This document shows positions 45,931-57,529 of a stretch of DNA of 64,000 bases, piece by piece. This DNA comes from Hordeum vulgare subsp. vulgare (Eukaryota; Streptophyta; Magnoliopsida; Poales; Poaceae), in contig NC_058520.1 in NCBI RefSeq assembly GCF_904849725.1, positions 534,740,083 through 534,804,082 of the forward strand. The letters are read 5' to 3'. The notes under the pieces were generated by a model. The model was not told the DNA's origin. It did no database searches and saw only the letters and a program-made list of their open reading frames with translations. The position numbers and the translations under genes are program-made. Every line of letters starts with the position of its first letter. The first letter of the stretch is position 1.

Positions 45931-46376
45931 TAGGTGGTCCGTTCGGCAGTGGCCATTCTTTTTGCAGGCTGGCGTGGGTGTCGGCCGTTGACTGTGTGAT
46001 GGCAACAAACCTATTCATTTTGGAGGCTAGCTGTGTTGACGACCGCTCGTTGTATTGCCGACGACAAAACTATTCGTTTTAAAGGCTGGTTGTGTTGTCG
46101 GCTGCTGGCTATGTTGCCGGTGAGGTCGTATAGGTTGGTTGTGTTGCCATCGTGAACTAGGGCCGCTTGAATGAAATACGGGCAGTAGTTATTCGAATAT
46201 TTGCGTTTGAAAAAGGAGGCGGACAGGATGCGGCCAAAGGATACGTCCGTGCGTTGGGCGCACTGCCACCGCATCCCAAAAAAGGCCCGGACACGATCCC
46301 ATTGCCCGCCCCCAAACGGGCAGAATCCGGACCAAACGGACTTTCATTTGGAGTCGTGCGCTGGAGTTGGCCTTAG
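45931..46376 (+). mobile_element. Probable tail of the same PIF/Harbinger-like transposon
   Basis: Non-coding GC-variable DNA following the ORF fragment. It ends in GCGCTGGAGTTGGCCTTAG, which inverted (CTAAGGCCAACTCCAGCGC) looks like the terminus common on Triticeae Harbinger-like elements. The other terminus is not in the window. An internal near-duplication around GGAGGCTAGCTGTGTTG and AAAGGCTGGTTGTGTTG (46022-46095) is visible. Confidence 0.4.
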
Positions 46377-46472
46377 CTTCTGTGTCGCCGTTTGCCTCTT
46401 CAAATACAGTAAGAGTCGATGTAAGGGCGCCTCGTGGGAGCATCCATGTCGGGTGCTTGTGTGTGTCACATT

Positions 46473-46716
46473 CTTATGCCATTCTAGAATTTAAAATCTC
46501 CTTTTTACCACTCTAAGTTTTTAACAATACATCACAAAGGCCATTTCGTGACAAAAGCAATATTTTTTTATTTCACTTTTGCCATTCTTATCTTTGGACA
46601 ATGTATCACAATTGTCACTCTAGAATTATTGTCTTTGTCATGGGATGTCAATTATGACGAATTGTTAAAAGCTAAGAGTGAAAAAAGTGAAATGTCAATT
46701 TCTAGAGTGGCATAAG
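46473..46716. mobile_element. Inverted-repeat MITE, 244 bp
   Basis: The left arm CTTATGCCATTCTAGAATTT is mirrored by the right arm AATTTCTAGAGTGGCATAAG. The two halves remain imperfectly complementary almost to the centre (for example TTTTTAACAATACATCAC against GACGAATTGTTAAAA). This long fold-back structure without ORF is typical of a MITE. The superfamily is not clear and a target duplication is not obvious. Confidence 0.75.
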
Positions 46717-46861
46717 CAAAGTGGACAAAAATGGAGTTGCAAAAACAAAGTTTTTCTCATGTTTTGAGTTTTGATCGACGCGTTGGGCCGACATTTTTCT
46801 CCATTTTAACTTAAACAGACACGCGCAGACGAATTGGGTTGGCACGTTGGAATTGCTCTAA

Positions 46862-47283
46862 GAGCATCTACATCCGGACTTAGCAAATATGACCCCTTAT
46901 ACGCCCCCGGACGCGTTCGGTCAGGGACCGGACGTGTGCATTTTAAGCCCTTAATTTTTTATCTGTGCGGCCGTACTTTTTATATTTTTACATGTATCCT
47001 GATTGGTGGAAAAGAAGAAAGGGACTAAAAATGAATAAGAGAGGAGAAATGATGGTTCACGATAGGGTCGCGTCCTATGTGACGGACTGAGCGGACGTGT
47101 CCGGACGCGTCCGTGATCAGTCGCATCATTCATATTTGAGATGGATATGAGTGGTGATGTTTAGTCCATGCGTTTGGGACGGATAAAAGGGGTCCGGTTA
47201 CGTCACGTTTTTATAACCAGTCACTGATCAGATGACCTGACCAGGCATTTGAGGTGGATATAAGAAATCCGGTTATAGATGTT
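46862..47283. mobile_element. Possible non-autonomous TIR transposon
   Basis: The start GAGCATCTACATCCGGACTT and the end AATCCGGTTATAGATGTTG are imperfect inverted repeats. The start resembles the GAGCATCTCCA-type ends of Triticeae Harbinger/Mutator-like MITEs. No ORF inside. Boundaries are approximate. Confidence 0.35.
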
Positions 47284-49430
47284 GTAGGGATCAATTAGAG
47301 ATGATCTTAAGATTCGTATGTTTCATCTGTTCGTTTGTCTGTGGGCGTGATTTTCCTACACATACAGCAAAGATGTTTGATGCAGAACCACTGTGTTTGT
47401 GTTAGTGTTTTCCCATTGTGTTTTGGGTTTTATCCGAGAAACTCTTGTAATATCGTTGATTAATCAATAAAGCCTACCTTCTCTCAAAGAGAAAGCCGAA
47501 TACGCAGGCCAAGTGCAAACTCTGTGTAGGGCTACTAGTCAAAGAGGGTGAAAAAGCAAATCACTGGGCCACAAGGCCTACCACCAAGTCTCATCGTCAC
47601 GTCCATGTGGGACGCCAGTACAACTTTTTTTTTTTTTGCAGTGCACGAGAATCTTGTATACTCTGCTTGTTGTTTTTTCTATTTTTTTTTTTTTTTTTGC
47701 GTGGAGGACAAACATGTTGTTCTCTTGACTCTTCAGAGTCGAGTTAACAAAAAAAAAAAAGAGTTGTTCTTTTCAGAGTTCATGTTCCAAACACGGCTTG
47801 GATGAGAGCACTCTCTCGTGTTACTTTCAGCGCTACGAATGGTAGGGCAGGCATGATAGAGCTAGCGTGTCGCGTTGCGTTCGTCTCAGCCTTCTGGTCT
47901 TACTGATGATGACCAGTGACATTTTCTATCTTTTTGACCCAGAGAATTTCTCGGGCACGCAACAACTGAAAGCCTGGGGCTGGGCAGGTCATCAGTCATC
48001 ACTGCTTCTTTTCTACAACGTGGGGCGCACAACACAGACCGACATGTCCAGAGATGGATGCCGTGCTGCGTATCCGTCGTCCCTTGAAACGTTCGCGTAT
48101 GTGTTTTTATTTTTGTTCCGTATGTCGTTTCCATCCAACGTGATTGTATTTATCTCGTCTGAATTTTCATAAACCGAACGTAAGCGGAAAAAAAGTTTAT
48201 CAGCGTTTGGACTTCTGTCATGTAGGACTTCAATGTCTCGGACTTACTCAAATCCCCTTCCCCCATCATATTTTTCACTCGGTTCCTCTTTTCCTTTACT
48301 TTGTATGCTCATCCTACTCGTTCGACGTTGTTGTACCTATTCGACCGCCGCAAAGGTATTGCCGGATGTTCGTAGCCCCAACCACACGCCTACCCGCCTT
48401 GGACTTTGTCGCCGAGCACCCGAGATCCACTCGTAGCAAGGTACCCTCCGTCCCTTGCTGACGCTTCCATGGTCACGTGAGACGGGTGTTCGATTAAATG
48501 TCATTCAATTTTTTTATCTCCTTGTTGTTTCGACATGGGTTTTGATGATAAAGGATGAGTCGTTATGCGATGTGTGGTTGGTCGTATCTACGGACTTTGT
48601 AGGCATGAGCCAGGAGGGCTCGATCTTTTGGCAAAACATGCATTCTTCATTTATGAGAAAAAAACTTACGTGCAATAAGACTTGAAAGTGATCTACGGAC
48701 GCAATGTGAAGTCGGGAGCCCATTGATGGTACACCATCTCTAACTCTTGTCATGAAGCACTCCGTACGATCATACGATTGGGCAGCATGTGGCCACCGGG
48801 TGTGGAGGCGTTGGAGATTGTAAGTTTTATTTCTTGTTACTCTATATGTTGGTCAATTCATTGATTTATTCAATGTTGCAACTTGTTGATCACATTTTTG
48901 AATAGCATGCCCGTTGTCGCGTTCTACCTTGCAACACGTTGTGTGTGTGTGTGTGTGTGTGGAGGGGGGGGGGGGGTTGATGCATGTTGGATGAAGCTCA
49001 AGGGACACAATGCATGGATCGACAGGTGCGCATTATGATTGGTATCGTTGAATTTGGAATCGATGAATTCACAAAACTTGTTGAACATCCTGTTATCTTG
49101 AATGTAATATTTATATTTGAACTATTGTTGTGCTACGGATATGTGCATGCTAATTGTGTATTAATTTTGTATTTTTATAATATTTCGAGTGTTATGGACT
49201 TATGAAAAAATAGAGCCGGACGTTTAGGGGACATGGTTGGATGGTCGATTTTCGTACGTGTGTTTTCATGAATCCGGATAAGTCCACGGACAAATAGTTT
49301 GCGTGTTTTAGGAGATGGTGTTGAAGATGCCCTTATAGAGCATGCAGGGGCGTGTACTTGACACAAATAGTTATGATTGAACATACCAGTTTGGAAACAA
49401 AATTAAATGTACACATAATTCGTCAACATT
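47284..49430. other. Intergenic DNA with homopolymer tracts and a (GT)n/G(n) microsatellite
   Basis: No gene is supported. Poly-T runs lie at 47626-47638 and 47681-47698, a poly-A run at 47748-47760, and GTGTGTGTGTGTGTGTGT followed by a run of about 12 G at about 48941-48976. A polyadenylation-like AATCAATAAAG is at 47463. Near 49310-49337 TTGAAGATGCCCTTATAG resembles another Harbinger-like end. Short ORFs here show no recognisable domain. Confidence 0.5.
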
Positions 49431-50720
49431 TCTTGCTACACCGGGAAGAACATGATCAAAGTGTGTTCAAAATCGACTTTGAAAGAGGTTATGACAAAGT
49501 CAAATGATCCTTTCCAAAATGAAGGTTCTTTTTTCAAGAAATGCCAGTCGATAACTTCATTCGTGGAGACGGTGTGACTATAAAAATCAATGATGATGTT
49601 GGTCGTTTCTTCCACACAAAAATGGGACTATGTGAGGATGACCTATTTTCTTCAATGCCATTCCACATAGAAAAAACATTTTGGCTATTCTGATCAAACG
49701 TGCCATATAGGACAATCAAATTTCAGGGGTAGTGTCATGGATGGAGTAATCTTCACTGTGAATACGATGATAACACTATTCTTTTTGTGGAATATGACTT
49801 CGAAAAGGTTAAAAACTTGAAGGTTTTGCTTTCACCTTTTGAGCAAATGGAATGTCTTAAAGATATTATTTATAAAAATGAATTGTTCCATTTTGTATAA
49901 GTGAATGAGACGGTCGCTCGAAACACCCAATTGATTGGATGTGTGCAAGGTCAATTCCTAAAAATATACTAGGGAATTTTAATACATTATCGATGTGTCA
50001 CTAGCGCAAAATGGAAATATGTTGAAACAAACTTATAAACATGCTTGACAAGATGGAAAGACAAGTTCCTCTTCATTGGAGGCCAGCTTATTTTGACCAG
50101 TTTCATACTAAAAACATGGTTCCCTACATGCCCATTTTTGCAACTCCTAAAAGGGAGCCCTGCAAAGGCTGGATCATTGCAAGATATTCTTCTGGCAAGG
50201 GGTGAGTAGAAATGAAAAATATATAGTGGGTAAATGGGCGTGGTTTGCACACCAAAGGATGAGGGATGACTTGGTATACAAGACCTCTATGTCAAAAAGA
50301 TGCCCTCCTTAGTAAATGATTGTCCAAAATTCTTATCAAGAATGGCGTGTGGCAAAACCTTTTACGCAAAAAATATTTATTCCCAAAACTTGTGTCGCAA
50401 CCATGTTGGAAGTTAGTGGAACCACAGTTTCTGGGTGAGACTGATGGCGACAAACAAAATTATCTTTTGCTTTTGTTGCTTTGCGATAAATGATGACTCA
50501 ATGTTCCTATTCGAGGAGGACATGTGTCTAGGAAATGCAACTATTTGGGAACAGTATCGAGCCTTGCACCACATTGTTCCTGATAAGAATGATATTCTTG
50601 CACAAATATCAAACTCATCCCCATTGGTTATATACTTTCAACGGAATTTGGTTAATCCCATCTTTCATCGTCGCAACATCTCATAGTCCATCTCTATTCG
50701 ATACACTTGACACAAATAGT
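49430..50720 (+). pseudogene. Decayed LINE (non-LTR) reverse transcriptase remnant
   Basis: The plus strand, in shifting frames, still encodes DDTILFVEYDFEKVKNLKVL (about 49770-49830, the RT catalytic region with its DD pair), then TRWKDKFLFIGGQLILTS-like sequence (50050), ARYSSGKG and KWAWFAHQ-like sequence (50190-50250), SLVNDC-like sequence, and FCCFAINDDSMFLFEEDMCL followed by GNATIWEQYRALHHIVPDKN (50460-50590). The order matches the C-terminal half of plant LINE RT ORFs with the zinc-binding RT region. Many stops and frameshifts show an old copy; the 5' end and poly-A tail are not found. Confidence 0.8.
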
Positions 50721-51100
50721 TGATGAATTCCATTTGAGTCTAACTAAAAATGGGTCATGTGTAATCGACTCTATGTACTAGATGCTTCCCCACTAGGATA
50801 TTCCAGTGGACAATAGAAAAATGAAATTTGAAGATACTACTCAAAGTTAAGATTTTCATGTTGTACCTTCGCCAAGGAGTTGTGGTGACAAAGGACGATG
50901 TCATTTGTTGCTCATACTTCAACATAAGTTATTGGGATCCCAAATGGAACGAATGATGTAATCTAGTGTGCTTTTCTCAATTGAGAATTAAGGTTTACTG
51001 AATTAATAGGAACTACTAGTCCACACGTGCACACAATTAACCAACCTTTATTGTCCCCAGCTTGGTCGGGAAGGTTACCATTCTTCCAGTTTTGCTAGTT
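50721..51100. other. Unassigned intergenic DNA
   Basis: I see no ORF, terminal repeat or known repeat motif in this A/T-rich interval. Confidence 0.5.
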
Positions 51101-51680
51101 ACAACTTACAAGGATTAGATGCATAGTGTGATAGGTATTGATGATTGTAAAAGTAAATAATGGTGGTTGAAAATGATAAGTATGAATGGATTAGGATCCA
51201 TATTTTCACTGGAGGCATCTCTCCAAACAAGATAACATAGTTGTGGTGAACAAACTACAGTCGTATATCGATTAGATTACAATCTTTGTTATTATGATTA
51301 TTCACGGCATTATTGCATATGGGCATTACGTACTTGTACCTATAGACCGTTATCCAACACAATTAACACTCCATCCCATAATTGTTGTCCAACATGTATC
51401 TCGAAGTATTAAGTAAAATAGAGCGTTGTTGCTTTAAGTAAGGTGTCATAATGTTGATAGTATAATGTTTTCACCCTGCGTTCATCATGAGGACAACTCT
51501 GCAACTATCTTTTTAACCTTAGTGGCAACAACACAATACCAACTTTTTCGCCTTTTGTCACTATGATAGATTATTTGTAGGATTTAAACCAACCAACACA
51601 CAGAAAAGTCTCTCTTGAAGATCATTCATCAAAACATGACTTGGATACTTAATTCATTTTACCAAGATTATTGACAATGC
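51100..51680 (-). repeat. Ancient LTR remnant related to the A/B-type LTRs
   Basis: The order of short matches follows B-type LTRs in minus orientation: ATGGGCATTACGTACTTG (cf. ATAGGCATCACGTCC), ACCGTTATCCAACA, TGTATCTCGAAGTATTAAGT (cf. TGCATCTAGTGTATTAAGT), AGAGCGTTGTTGCTTTAAGT (cf. AGAGTAACGCCTTAAGC), TTTTTAACCTTAGTGGCAAC and TTTTGTCACTATGATAG (cf. TACTGTCACTGGCAAAG). Divergence is high, so it is much older than the cluster at 1-45629. No TSD found. Confidence 0.55.
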
Positions 51681-51889
51681 AGATGTACGCGCACGAGAGC
51701 TCGATGAACCAGTTTTGATCTCAACATGGCTTGCACAGGTCGTCACCCCGAGATCCTCTCCACCAAGGAGCAGTTGGGCTAAAAGACCAGATTATAGGTT
51801 GCTGACGACGTTACAACCCAAGGGGGCCTCATCATACCAAAAGCAAGCCCCCCCAGGCCGGTTTCTGCCCTGGGTCATCGTACTAGCCC

Positions 51890-52260
51890 ATGGCCCGACT
51901 AGAACATGCACATGGAGGACTCAGAGTACATGAGAAGGTGACTATAACATGGACATGGAGGACTCAGAGTACATGACAAGGCGACTAGTGTCAAGGAGGA
52001 CTCCTCTAAATAAAGGACCATGTAACCCTAAACCCCGATACCCATATAAGTTGGGGCTAGGTTAGTCGATAGGGACATGACCTAAGGTTGATATTTAATC
52101 CCACGATCATTGTAAACCTATAGACAATCAATACAACGAAGCATGACATATTGTTTTACCTGGGGGCCTGAACCTTGGTAAATCCTTCACCGTTTCCCAT
52201 TTGATCTACTCGTCTGGCTAGAGTAAGATATCGAGGAATCTGCAAGAAGTAGCTCTCTCA
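51890..52260. repeat. LTR-like remnant with a local duplication
   Basis: ACATGGAGGACTCAGAGTAC occurs at 51910 and again at 51952, followed by AAGGTGACTA or AAGGCGACTA, a 40-odd-bp duplication. Downstream, TAAATAAAGGACCATGTAAC and GACAATCAATACAACGAAGC look like the R/U5 part of a plant LTR, but no partner LTR or ends are found. Confidence 0.3.
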
Positions 52261-53561
52261 CACAAGAATTTAACACATGCCACCGTGAAGGATGCTGGCG
52301 AGGTTTGCTCGAAACTGTCATGTCAAAACTTTCGAGCAAGTGATTCTGACTCTACAACAAGTGATCATCGACAAAGCCCACAACACAAGAACTCCACGAA
52401 GCCTCGAAGATGTTAGAGCAACTATATATGACCACCTCCGACTTTAGCAAGGAGTACTTATTTTTGTTCTAAAACTCCACCATAATTCTTATGGAGCGTC
52501 CTAAAAAAACAACGACAAACCAGAAGATTATTTTGAAGATTGTAATACTGAGTTTCTTTGATGGGCTTTAGTGACAGAAATAAATGTGGAGCAACCATAG
52601 TTGTGGCCCATGCCTAGAACTAAAAACATCTAAATTTCAACCGGAACGGCAGAAAAACCATGATGATAAGTTAAGCCTCGTAGTAGTCATAACCACGCGT
52701 TGCCTTCAACCTAGCACGCAGTAGAGAAAGAAATAAATTCCGTAAAAGATGAGTACGGTATATATTCTCGTGTATTCACAAACACAACTATTTTAACTCG
52801 AAGCTGGATAATTTTTACTACAAGTCACACACAACTTCTATACTAGTAGATTTTTTTAATTTAAGATCCTGTTCATATTAGCCTAATCGCAAAGGATTGT
52901 TAGCACGAGGTTAACGGAAATTCCCTAGGAGAATGGAGAGGAGGGCATCTCAATTCATCATTTCTCCCGTTCCTTGATTTGGAAATCCGGTGAAACCGAG
53001 CGAGCAGCCCACGTGAGAGCAAATAACTCGTCGTCTCAGACACACTTATTCACGAGAAGCTGCTAGAAAAAAACATTTATTCACGAGAACAAAAGAAAGA
53101 AAGAAAGGAAGAAAAAGAAGGGCAGCTCCTTTGGTTCCTCCATCATTCTTCCCCATGATTTGGATCACGCGCACACCTCTCCCCACGACTCGTCTCACAA
53201 CCTCACAAGGTCACAAGCCAAGGCAACGAGACAACCAACGGGCATGGAAAGAAAGCTCCCTCTTCCCCCTCATCCTGTAGACCCGACTGTGGGTAGCCTC
53301 CCTCCCTCCTAGTAGATTCGATTCCTTTCCTCCGCTTCCGCCCCACCGCCAAAGGGAGGGAGAGAGAGAGAGGAGAAAGAAAGGCTGCGGCCGTCGCAGT
53401 CCAATCGATTGCCCCACCGCCCGCCGCGCCGCGCTTTCCCGCCCTCCCAAGCCGAATCCGATGGTTCCACCCGTTGACCGCCTCCGCCATCGGAGGCCGC
53501 GCCGCGCCACCCCCCTCCCCCTCCCCCGCAGACGCCTATAGATACCGATCGCTCCGGCGCA
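52261..53561 (+). promoter_or_regulatory. Upstream region and 5' untranslated region of PDK1
   Basis: No transposon or ORF is supported. A G-box-like CCCACGTGAG is at 53008-53017. A purine-rich stretch with AAAGAAAGAAAGGAAG is at 53094-53115, and GAGAGAGAGAGAGG at 53360-53375. The DNA becomes C/T- and GC-rich toward the ATG, as in cereal 5' leaders. No TATA box can be assigned with confidence; the transcription start is not determinable from the sequence alone. Confidence 0.45.
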
Positions 53562-56500
53562 ATGGCGGTCGGCGGCGACGACGACATGGAGAGGGACTTC
53601 GCCGCCAGGCTGCGCCTCGCGCCCTCCCACCCCTCCGCACCCGCCTCGGCCTCCCCCGCGGCGGCGGCGGCGGCGGGCGGGATCGCCTTCCGCGCGCCGC
53701 AGGAGCAGTTCACCGCCGCCGACTTCGAGCTCGGCAAGATCTACGGCGTCGGCTCCTACTCCAAGGTAGTGCTGCCACACACGATCGTGCCGTCCTCGCC
53801 CGTCGTCCTTGTTTAATTATTCGGTGAACGGTTCCCTCCTTGTTTTTTGTAACCCCTGGCTTGGCGGCCGCGTGGGGGAGGAGCTGGATCGTGGGAATTG
53901 CCGTGGCTGAGGGAGGTTCTTCTGTTTTCGCGTGCGGTGGGTCGCAGGTGGTCAGGGCCAGGAAGAAGGACACGGGCAACGTCTACGCGCTCAAGATCAT
54001 GGACAAGAAGTTCATCACCAAGGAGAACAAGATCTCCTACGTCAAGATGGAGCGCATCGTGCTCGACCAGCTCGATCACCCGGGCGTCATCAGGCTCTTC
54101 TTCACCTTCCAGGACTCCTACTCCCTCTGTTAGTAGCGTCCCTCTTTCTTTGAATTAGTTAATTACTAGTTAATTATTAACAACTCGGCACTTTTATTAA
54201 CAACATGGCATTTCTTTCGCTATGCAGACATGGCACTGGAGTCCTGCGAAGGTGGAGAGTTGTTCGACCAAATCGTACGGGTTAGTATCAGACTGCTTAC
54301 AATGTGGTTGATTCCTGTTCTGTATCTGCTTTTTATGCATGGGTTTTGCTTGCAGAAAGGCCGCCTGTCGGAGGACGAGGCACGGTTTTATGCCGCTGAA
54401 ATTGTTGACATTCTGGAGTACTTGCATAGTGTAGGCCTAATTCATCGGGATGTGAAGGTGTGTACATTGTATATGGAGGTTCATGTTTGTCTTTGGGTTA
54501 ATGCCATCAGCAAAAATGACTTGCTCAAATTGTTTGATCTTCCAGCCAGAAAATTTACTCCTTACTTCTGATGGACACATCAAGATTGCTGATTTTGGTA
54601 GCGTGAAGCCTACTGTGGACACTCCAATCAAAGTCCTCCCAAATTCAACAAGTAAGATAAACATATGCTGTGCAGTGTGCTGGATTCTCTTTGCATTTCG
54701 TGATGTAAAGCTCTTAATGTTCTGCTTTCCTTACACTTACCGTGCAGATGAGAGGGCCTGCACATTTGTTGGCACAGCTGCTTATGTACCACCAGAGGTC
54801 CTGAACTCTGCCCCAGCAACTTTTGGGTAAGTGAACAACTCCATCCGTTGATGCCCTTGATAATCCTTCCTTTCTTGGTATAATTTCATTTTTGTGATAA
54901 CAGTACTGCATTCTTTGATGTGATTTTATGGTTTAACTCTGAGTGATGTATTCAGTCACATTATTAAACACCAGCACTGTGCATTTATTGACTACGTACT
55001 TGGCACCTTGGGTAGACCGCATGTGTTTAAGCTACAAATGGCATCAACGTCCGAAAGCTTATCTTGCTAGAAAACATATCATGTAGACGACTGCCTTAGC
55101 TATCAGTGTTGTCATGCTTCTGGAGTTTAGGTTACTAGCAGAAGTTGAAATTTCATGTTATAACATCAAAGCTTCAAGATGAAAGTACACACAGTAACAG
55201 TTACGAAGTGTGCTAGCTGACATACATTCCCGGTTTCTGTTTGTCCATTCAGCATAGAATCGTGTACGTCTTGTCAGTTCAACATTTGTATCAGAAAGTC
55301 ACCTTTCTGAGTATGCATAAGATGGTGAATGATGTATTCTATTTACATTAGATTCTTCTTTTTTAACTGAAGATATTACATTCTTGATGCATCATTTAGC
55401 TGTTATGATTCTTTTTTAACTTTACTTCATTGCATCAAGGAAAAACCATCTTCTATGATGAATCTCTAATCTTAGCTTGCTGCTAGTTGCGTAGGTGTTA
55501 AGTTTCTAAAGAATTTTGTTTTTTGTAGTGGTTACAAGCAGATATTTATACACATTTTTCTGATGGGCTTCTATATGTTCTTGGCAGAAATGACTTGTGG
55601 GCATTGGGGTGCACGTTGTTTCAAATGCTTTCTGGCTCTTCGCCATTTAAGGATGCCAGTGAGTGGTTGATTTTTCAGCGAATTATTGCAAGGGATCTCA
55701 GATTTCCTGAGTTCTTTTCGGATGAAGCAAGAGATCTCATTGACAAGTTGCTGGTATAGAATTATACAGATTATTTCTTGAATTCTTTTTTGTTTTTTTA
55801 TCATATGTTATATATTGTTGTTAGAAGGAGCATAGAAAGAAAATACATAGATAATATCGTGCCAGTAACTCAGCATAAAAAAAGGCTACTAGGATAAAAA
55901 CAACTCACATCATAATTCATTTAATCGTTTATCAGCTACAGTTGCGCTCCAAATACAAAATGAAATTGCATAGTCCCCACCCTAGCCAAAAGAGAAGAAG
56001 CATCCTTAGATCTCCAAGTCAAATTTCCAGCAAGTAGGACCTGCTTAAACTCTTCATTCTGCAGGATGTTGATCCAACAAAACGGCCGGGTGCAGGACCT
56101 GATGGTTATGCTTCCTTGAAGAAGCATCCTTTCTTCAGAGGTATTGACTGGAAAAATATAAGGAAGATGCGTGCACCAAAGCCCGCCGTGGAAACAAATG
56201 TATGCTATCTTACATATCTCAATGTAATCACTTAACTCTACTCTTCATCATTCTGATGATCTCCCTATTCAGGCAAATGAGGATGAGGATAATCAGGATT
56301 CAGATTGGTTGTCACACATGGGAAGTGCACATGCCAACCAAAATGTCCCTGTTGGGAATAATGGTGCTGCGTCATCTTCTGAAGTACGGTCCCATGTATC
56401 TAAATTAGCTTCCATCGACTCCTTCGACTCTAGATGGTAAATACAGACTATCACAACATTTTATTATACTTACAGGAGAGAAAAGAAAAATGAAAACGGG

Positions 56501-57097
56501 GGGAAATGGTCGACTACATGCTCACAATTTTTCTACGGGCGAGAGGTGATTCATTTCAGTGCATATTGCTTTAACAATGTGGCAGGCAGGATTTCCTGGA
56601 GCCTGGTGAATCTGTAGTGTTGATATCTAAGCTGAAGAAGATTAATAAGCTATCAAATAAGAAGGTCCAGGTGATCCTCACCAACAAACCTCAGTTGATC
56701 TGTGTTGACCCTGCAAAAATGGTGACCAAGGGGAATATTAGTTGGTCTGATGATCCAAGTGAACTCAATGTACAAGTAGCCGACTCCTCGCATTTTAGGA
56801 TCTCCACGGTATTCCTCTTTGCTGCTACTGCTCCTTAGTACCCTCCGTCCGGAATTACTTGTCGCAGAAATGGATAGAAATGGATGCATTTAGATGTATT
56901 TTAGTTCTAGATTCATCCATTTCCATGACAAGTAATTCGGGACGGATGGAGTATTATCCTAGTAGATGTCCTATTTTATCACGCCTAACTGAGTTCTCTT
57001 ACAGCCAAAGAAGGTGTTCATATTTGAGGATGCAAAACAGCGTGCCTGGCAATGGAAGAATGCGATTGAAGATCTCCAGCACTGCCAAAAGAGTTGA
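53562..57097 (+). CDS. PDK1: 3-phosphoinositide-dependent protein kinase 1 (PDK1), 11 coding exons
   Basis: PDK1 is the AGC-family Ser/Thr kinase that phosphorylates the activation loop of other AGC kinases, guided to membranes by its PH domain. Coding exons: 53562-53765, 53948-54128, 54228-54280, 54356-54457, 54546-54651, 54748-54826, 55588-55753, 56065-56199, 56273-56436, 56586-56808, 57005-57097. All introns are GT-AG and phases join exactly, giving 501 residues. Kinase features: glycine loop GVGSYSKV (62-69), Lys84 in YALKIMDKK, Glu103 in [12 protein letters not shown] at 176-178 in IHRDVKPENLLL, DFG at 196-198 (DFGSVKP), activation loop [15 protein letters not shown] with Thr221 where animal PDK1 has the autophosphorylated Ser. 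The C-terminal part (about 397-501, [14 protein letters not shown] ... [14 protein letters not shown]) is the PH domain. Length and layout match plant PDK1. The ATG at 53562 is chosen because it starts the Ala/Pro-rich leader [20 protein letters not shown]. No break seen. Confidence 0.96.
54827..55587 (+). other. Large intron 6 of PDK1
   Basis: This 761-bp intron, GTAAGT donor and TTGGCAG acceptor, lies between the activation-loop exon and the exon starting [11 protein letters not shown]. It is A/T-rich, and I see no transposon in it. Confidence 0.85.
56841..56951. mobile_element. Stowaway-type MITE in PDK1 intron 10
   Basis: The 111-bp element begins CCCTCCGTCCGGAATTACTT and ends CAAGTAATTCGGGACGGATGGAG, forming near-perfect inverted repeats, and is flanked by the TA duplication typical of Tc1/Mariner MITEs. 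It sits between exons 10 and 11, which together encode the PH domain, and does not touch either splice site. Confidence 0.9.
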
Positions 57098-57529
57098 TTT
57101 TCAATTGAAATCTAGATACCAAACGGGTGATATTAAGCACCCTGAGTACACCTTACCCATCTTTTTCACTTGGTGGAACACATGGGGGTTTCTCGCACCT
57201 GCCCTCCTCGCGTGCCTGGGAAGAAAATCACTTGTGACATGTTGATCGATGTCCCGTCTACCTCCCTAAACAGTTTTGTTTGTTTGTTAGTTGCCGCAGC
57301 AGATAGCATCAGAGTGATTGAAATGTTCGCCCTCCAGAACAGTTAACAAAAGAAGTCCATGAGATGATCGATTTGTATCGTTGTATTTGTATCATCGAAT
57401 CACATTAACAATGCTGCCCTAGCTTAATTATATTTTCTTGCGTCCTCTGCTTGTTTTTTGTGGTGGTGTTATGCTTTGCGGAGGTTGTGAGTAGTATGGC
57501 CATATCTCTCGTGTTATACACTTGTACTA
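57098..57529 (+). other. Presumed 3' untranslated region of PDK1
   Basis: No ORF or repeat is supported. It includes T-rich runs (GTTTTGTTTGTTTGTTAG at 57272) and near-upstream-type A-rich motifs (TTAACAAAAGAAG, CATTAACAATG). The cleavage site is not determinable by eye. Confidence 0.5.

Noticed and set aside
47867..48461. Two consecutive plus-strand frames of 101 and 105 residues
   Set aside because: No domain, no splice-consistent joining and no codon bias that I can see; likely chance ORFs.
53211..53780. Long minus-strand frames of 142-189 residues at the PDK1 start
   Set aside because: They are GC-driven shadows of exon 1 and its leader; the opposite strand encodes the recognised kinase.
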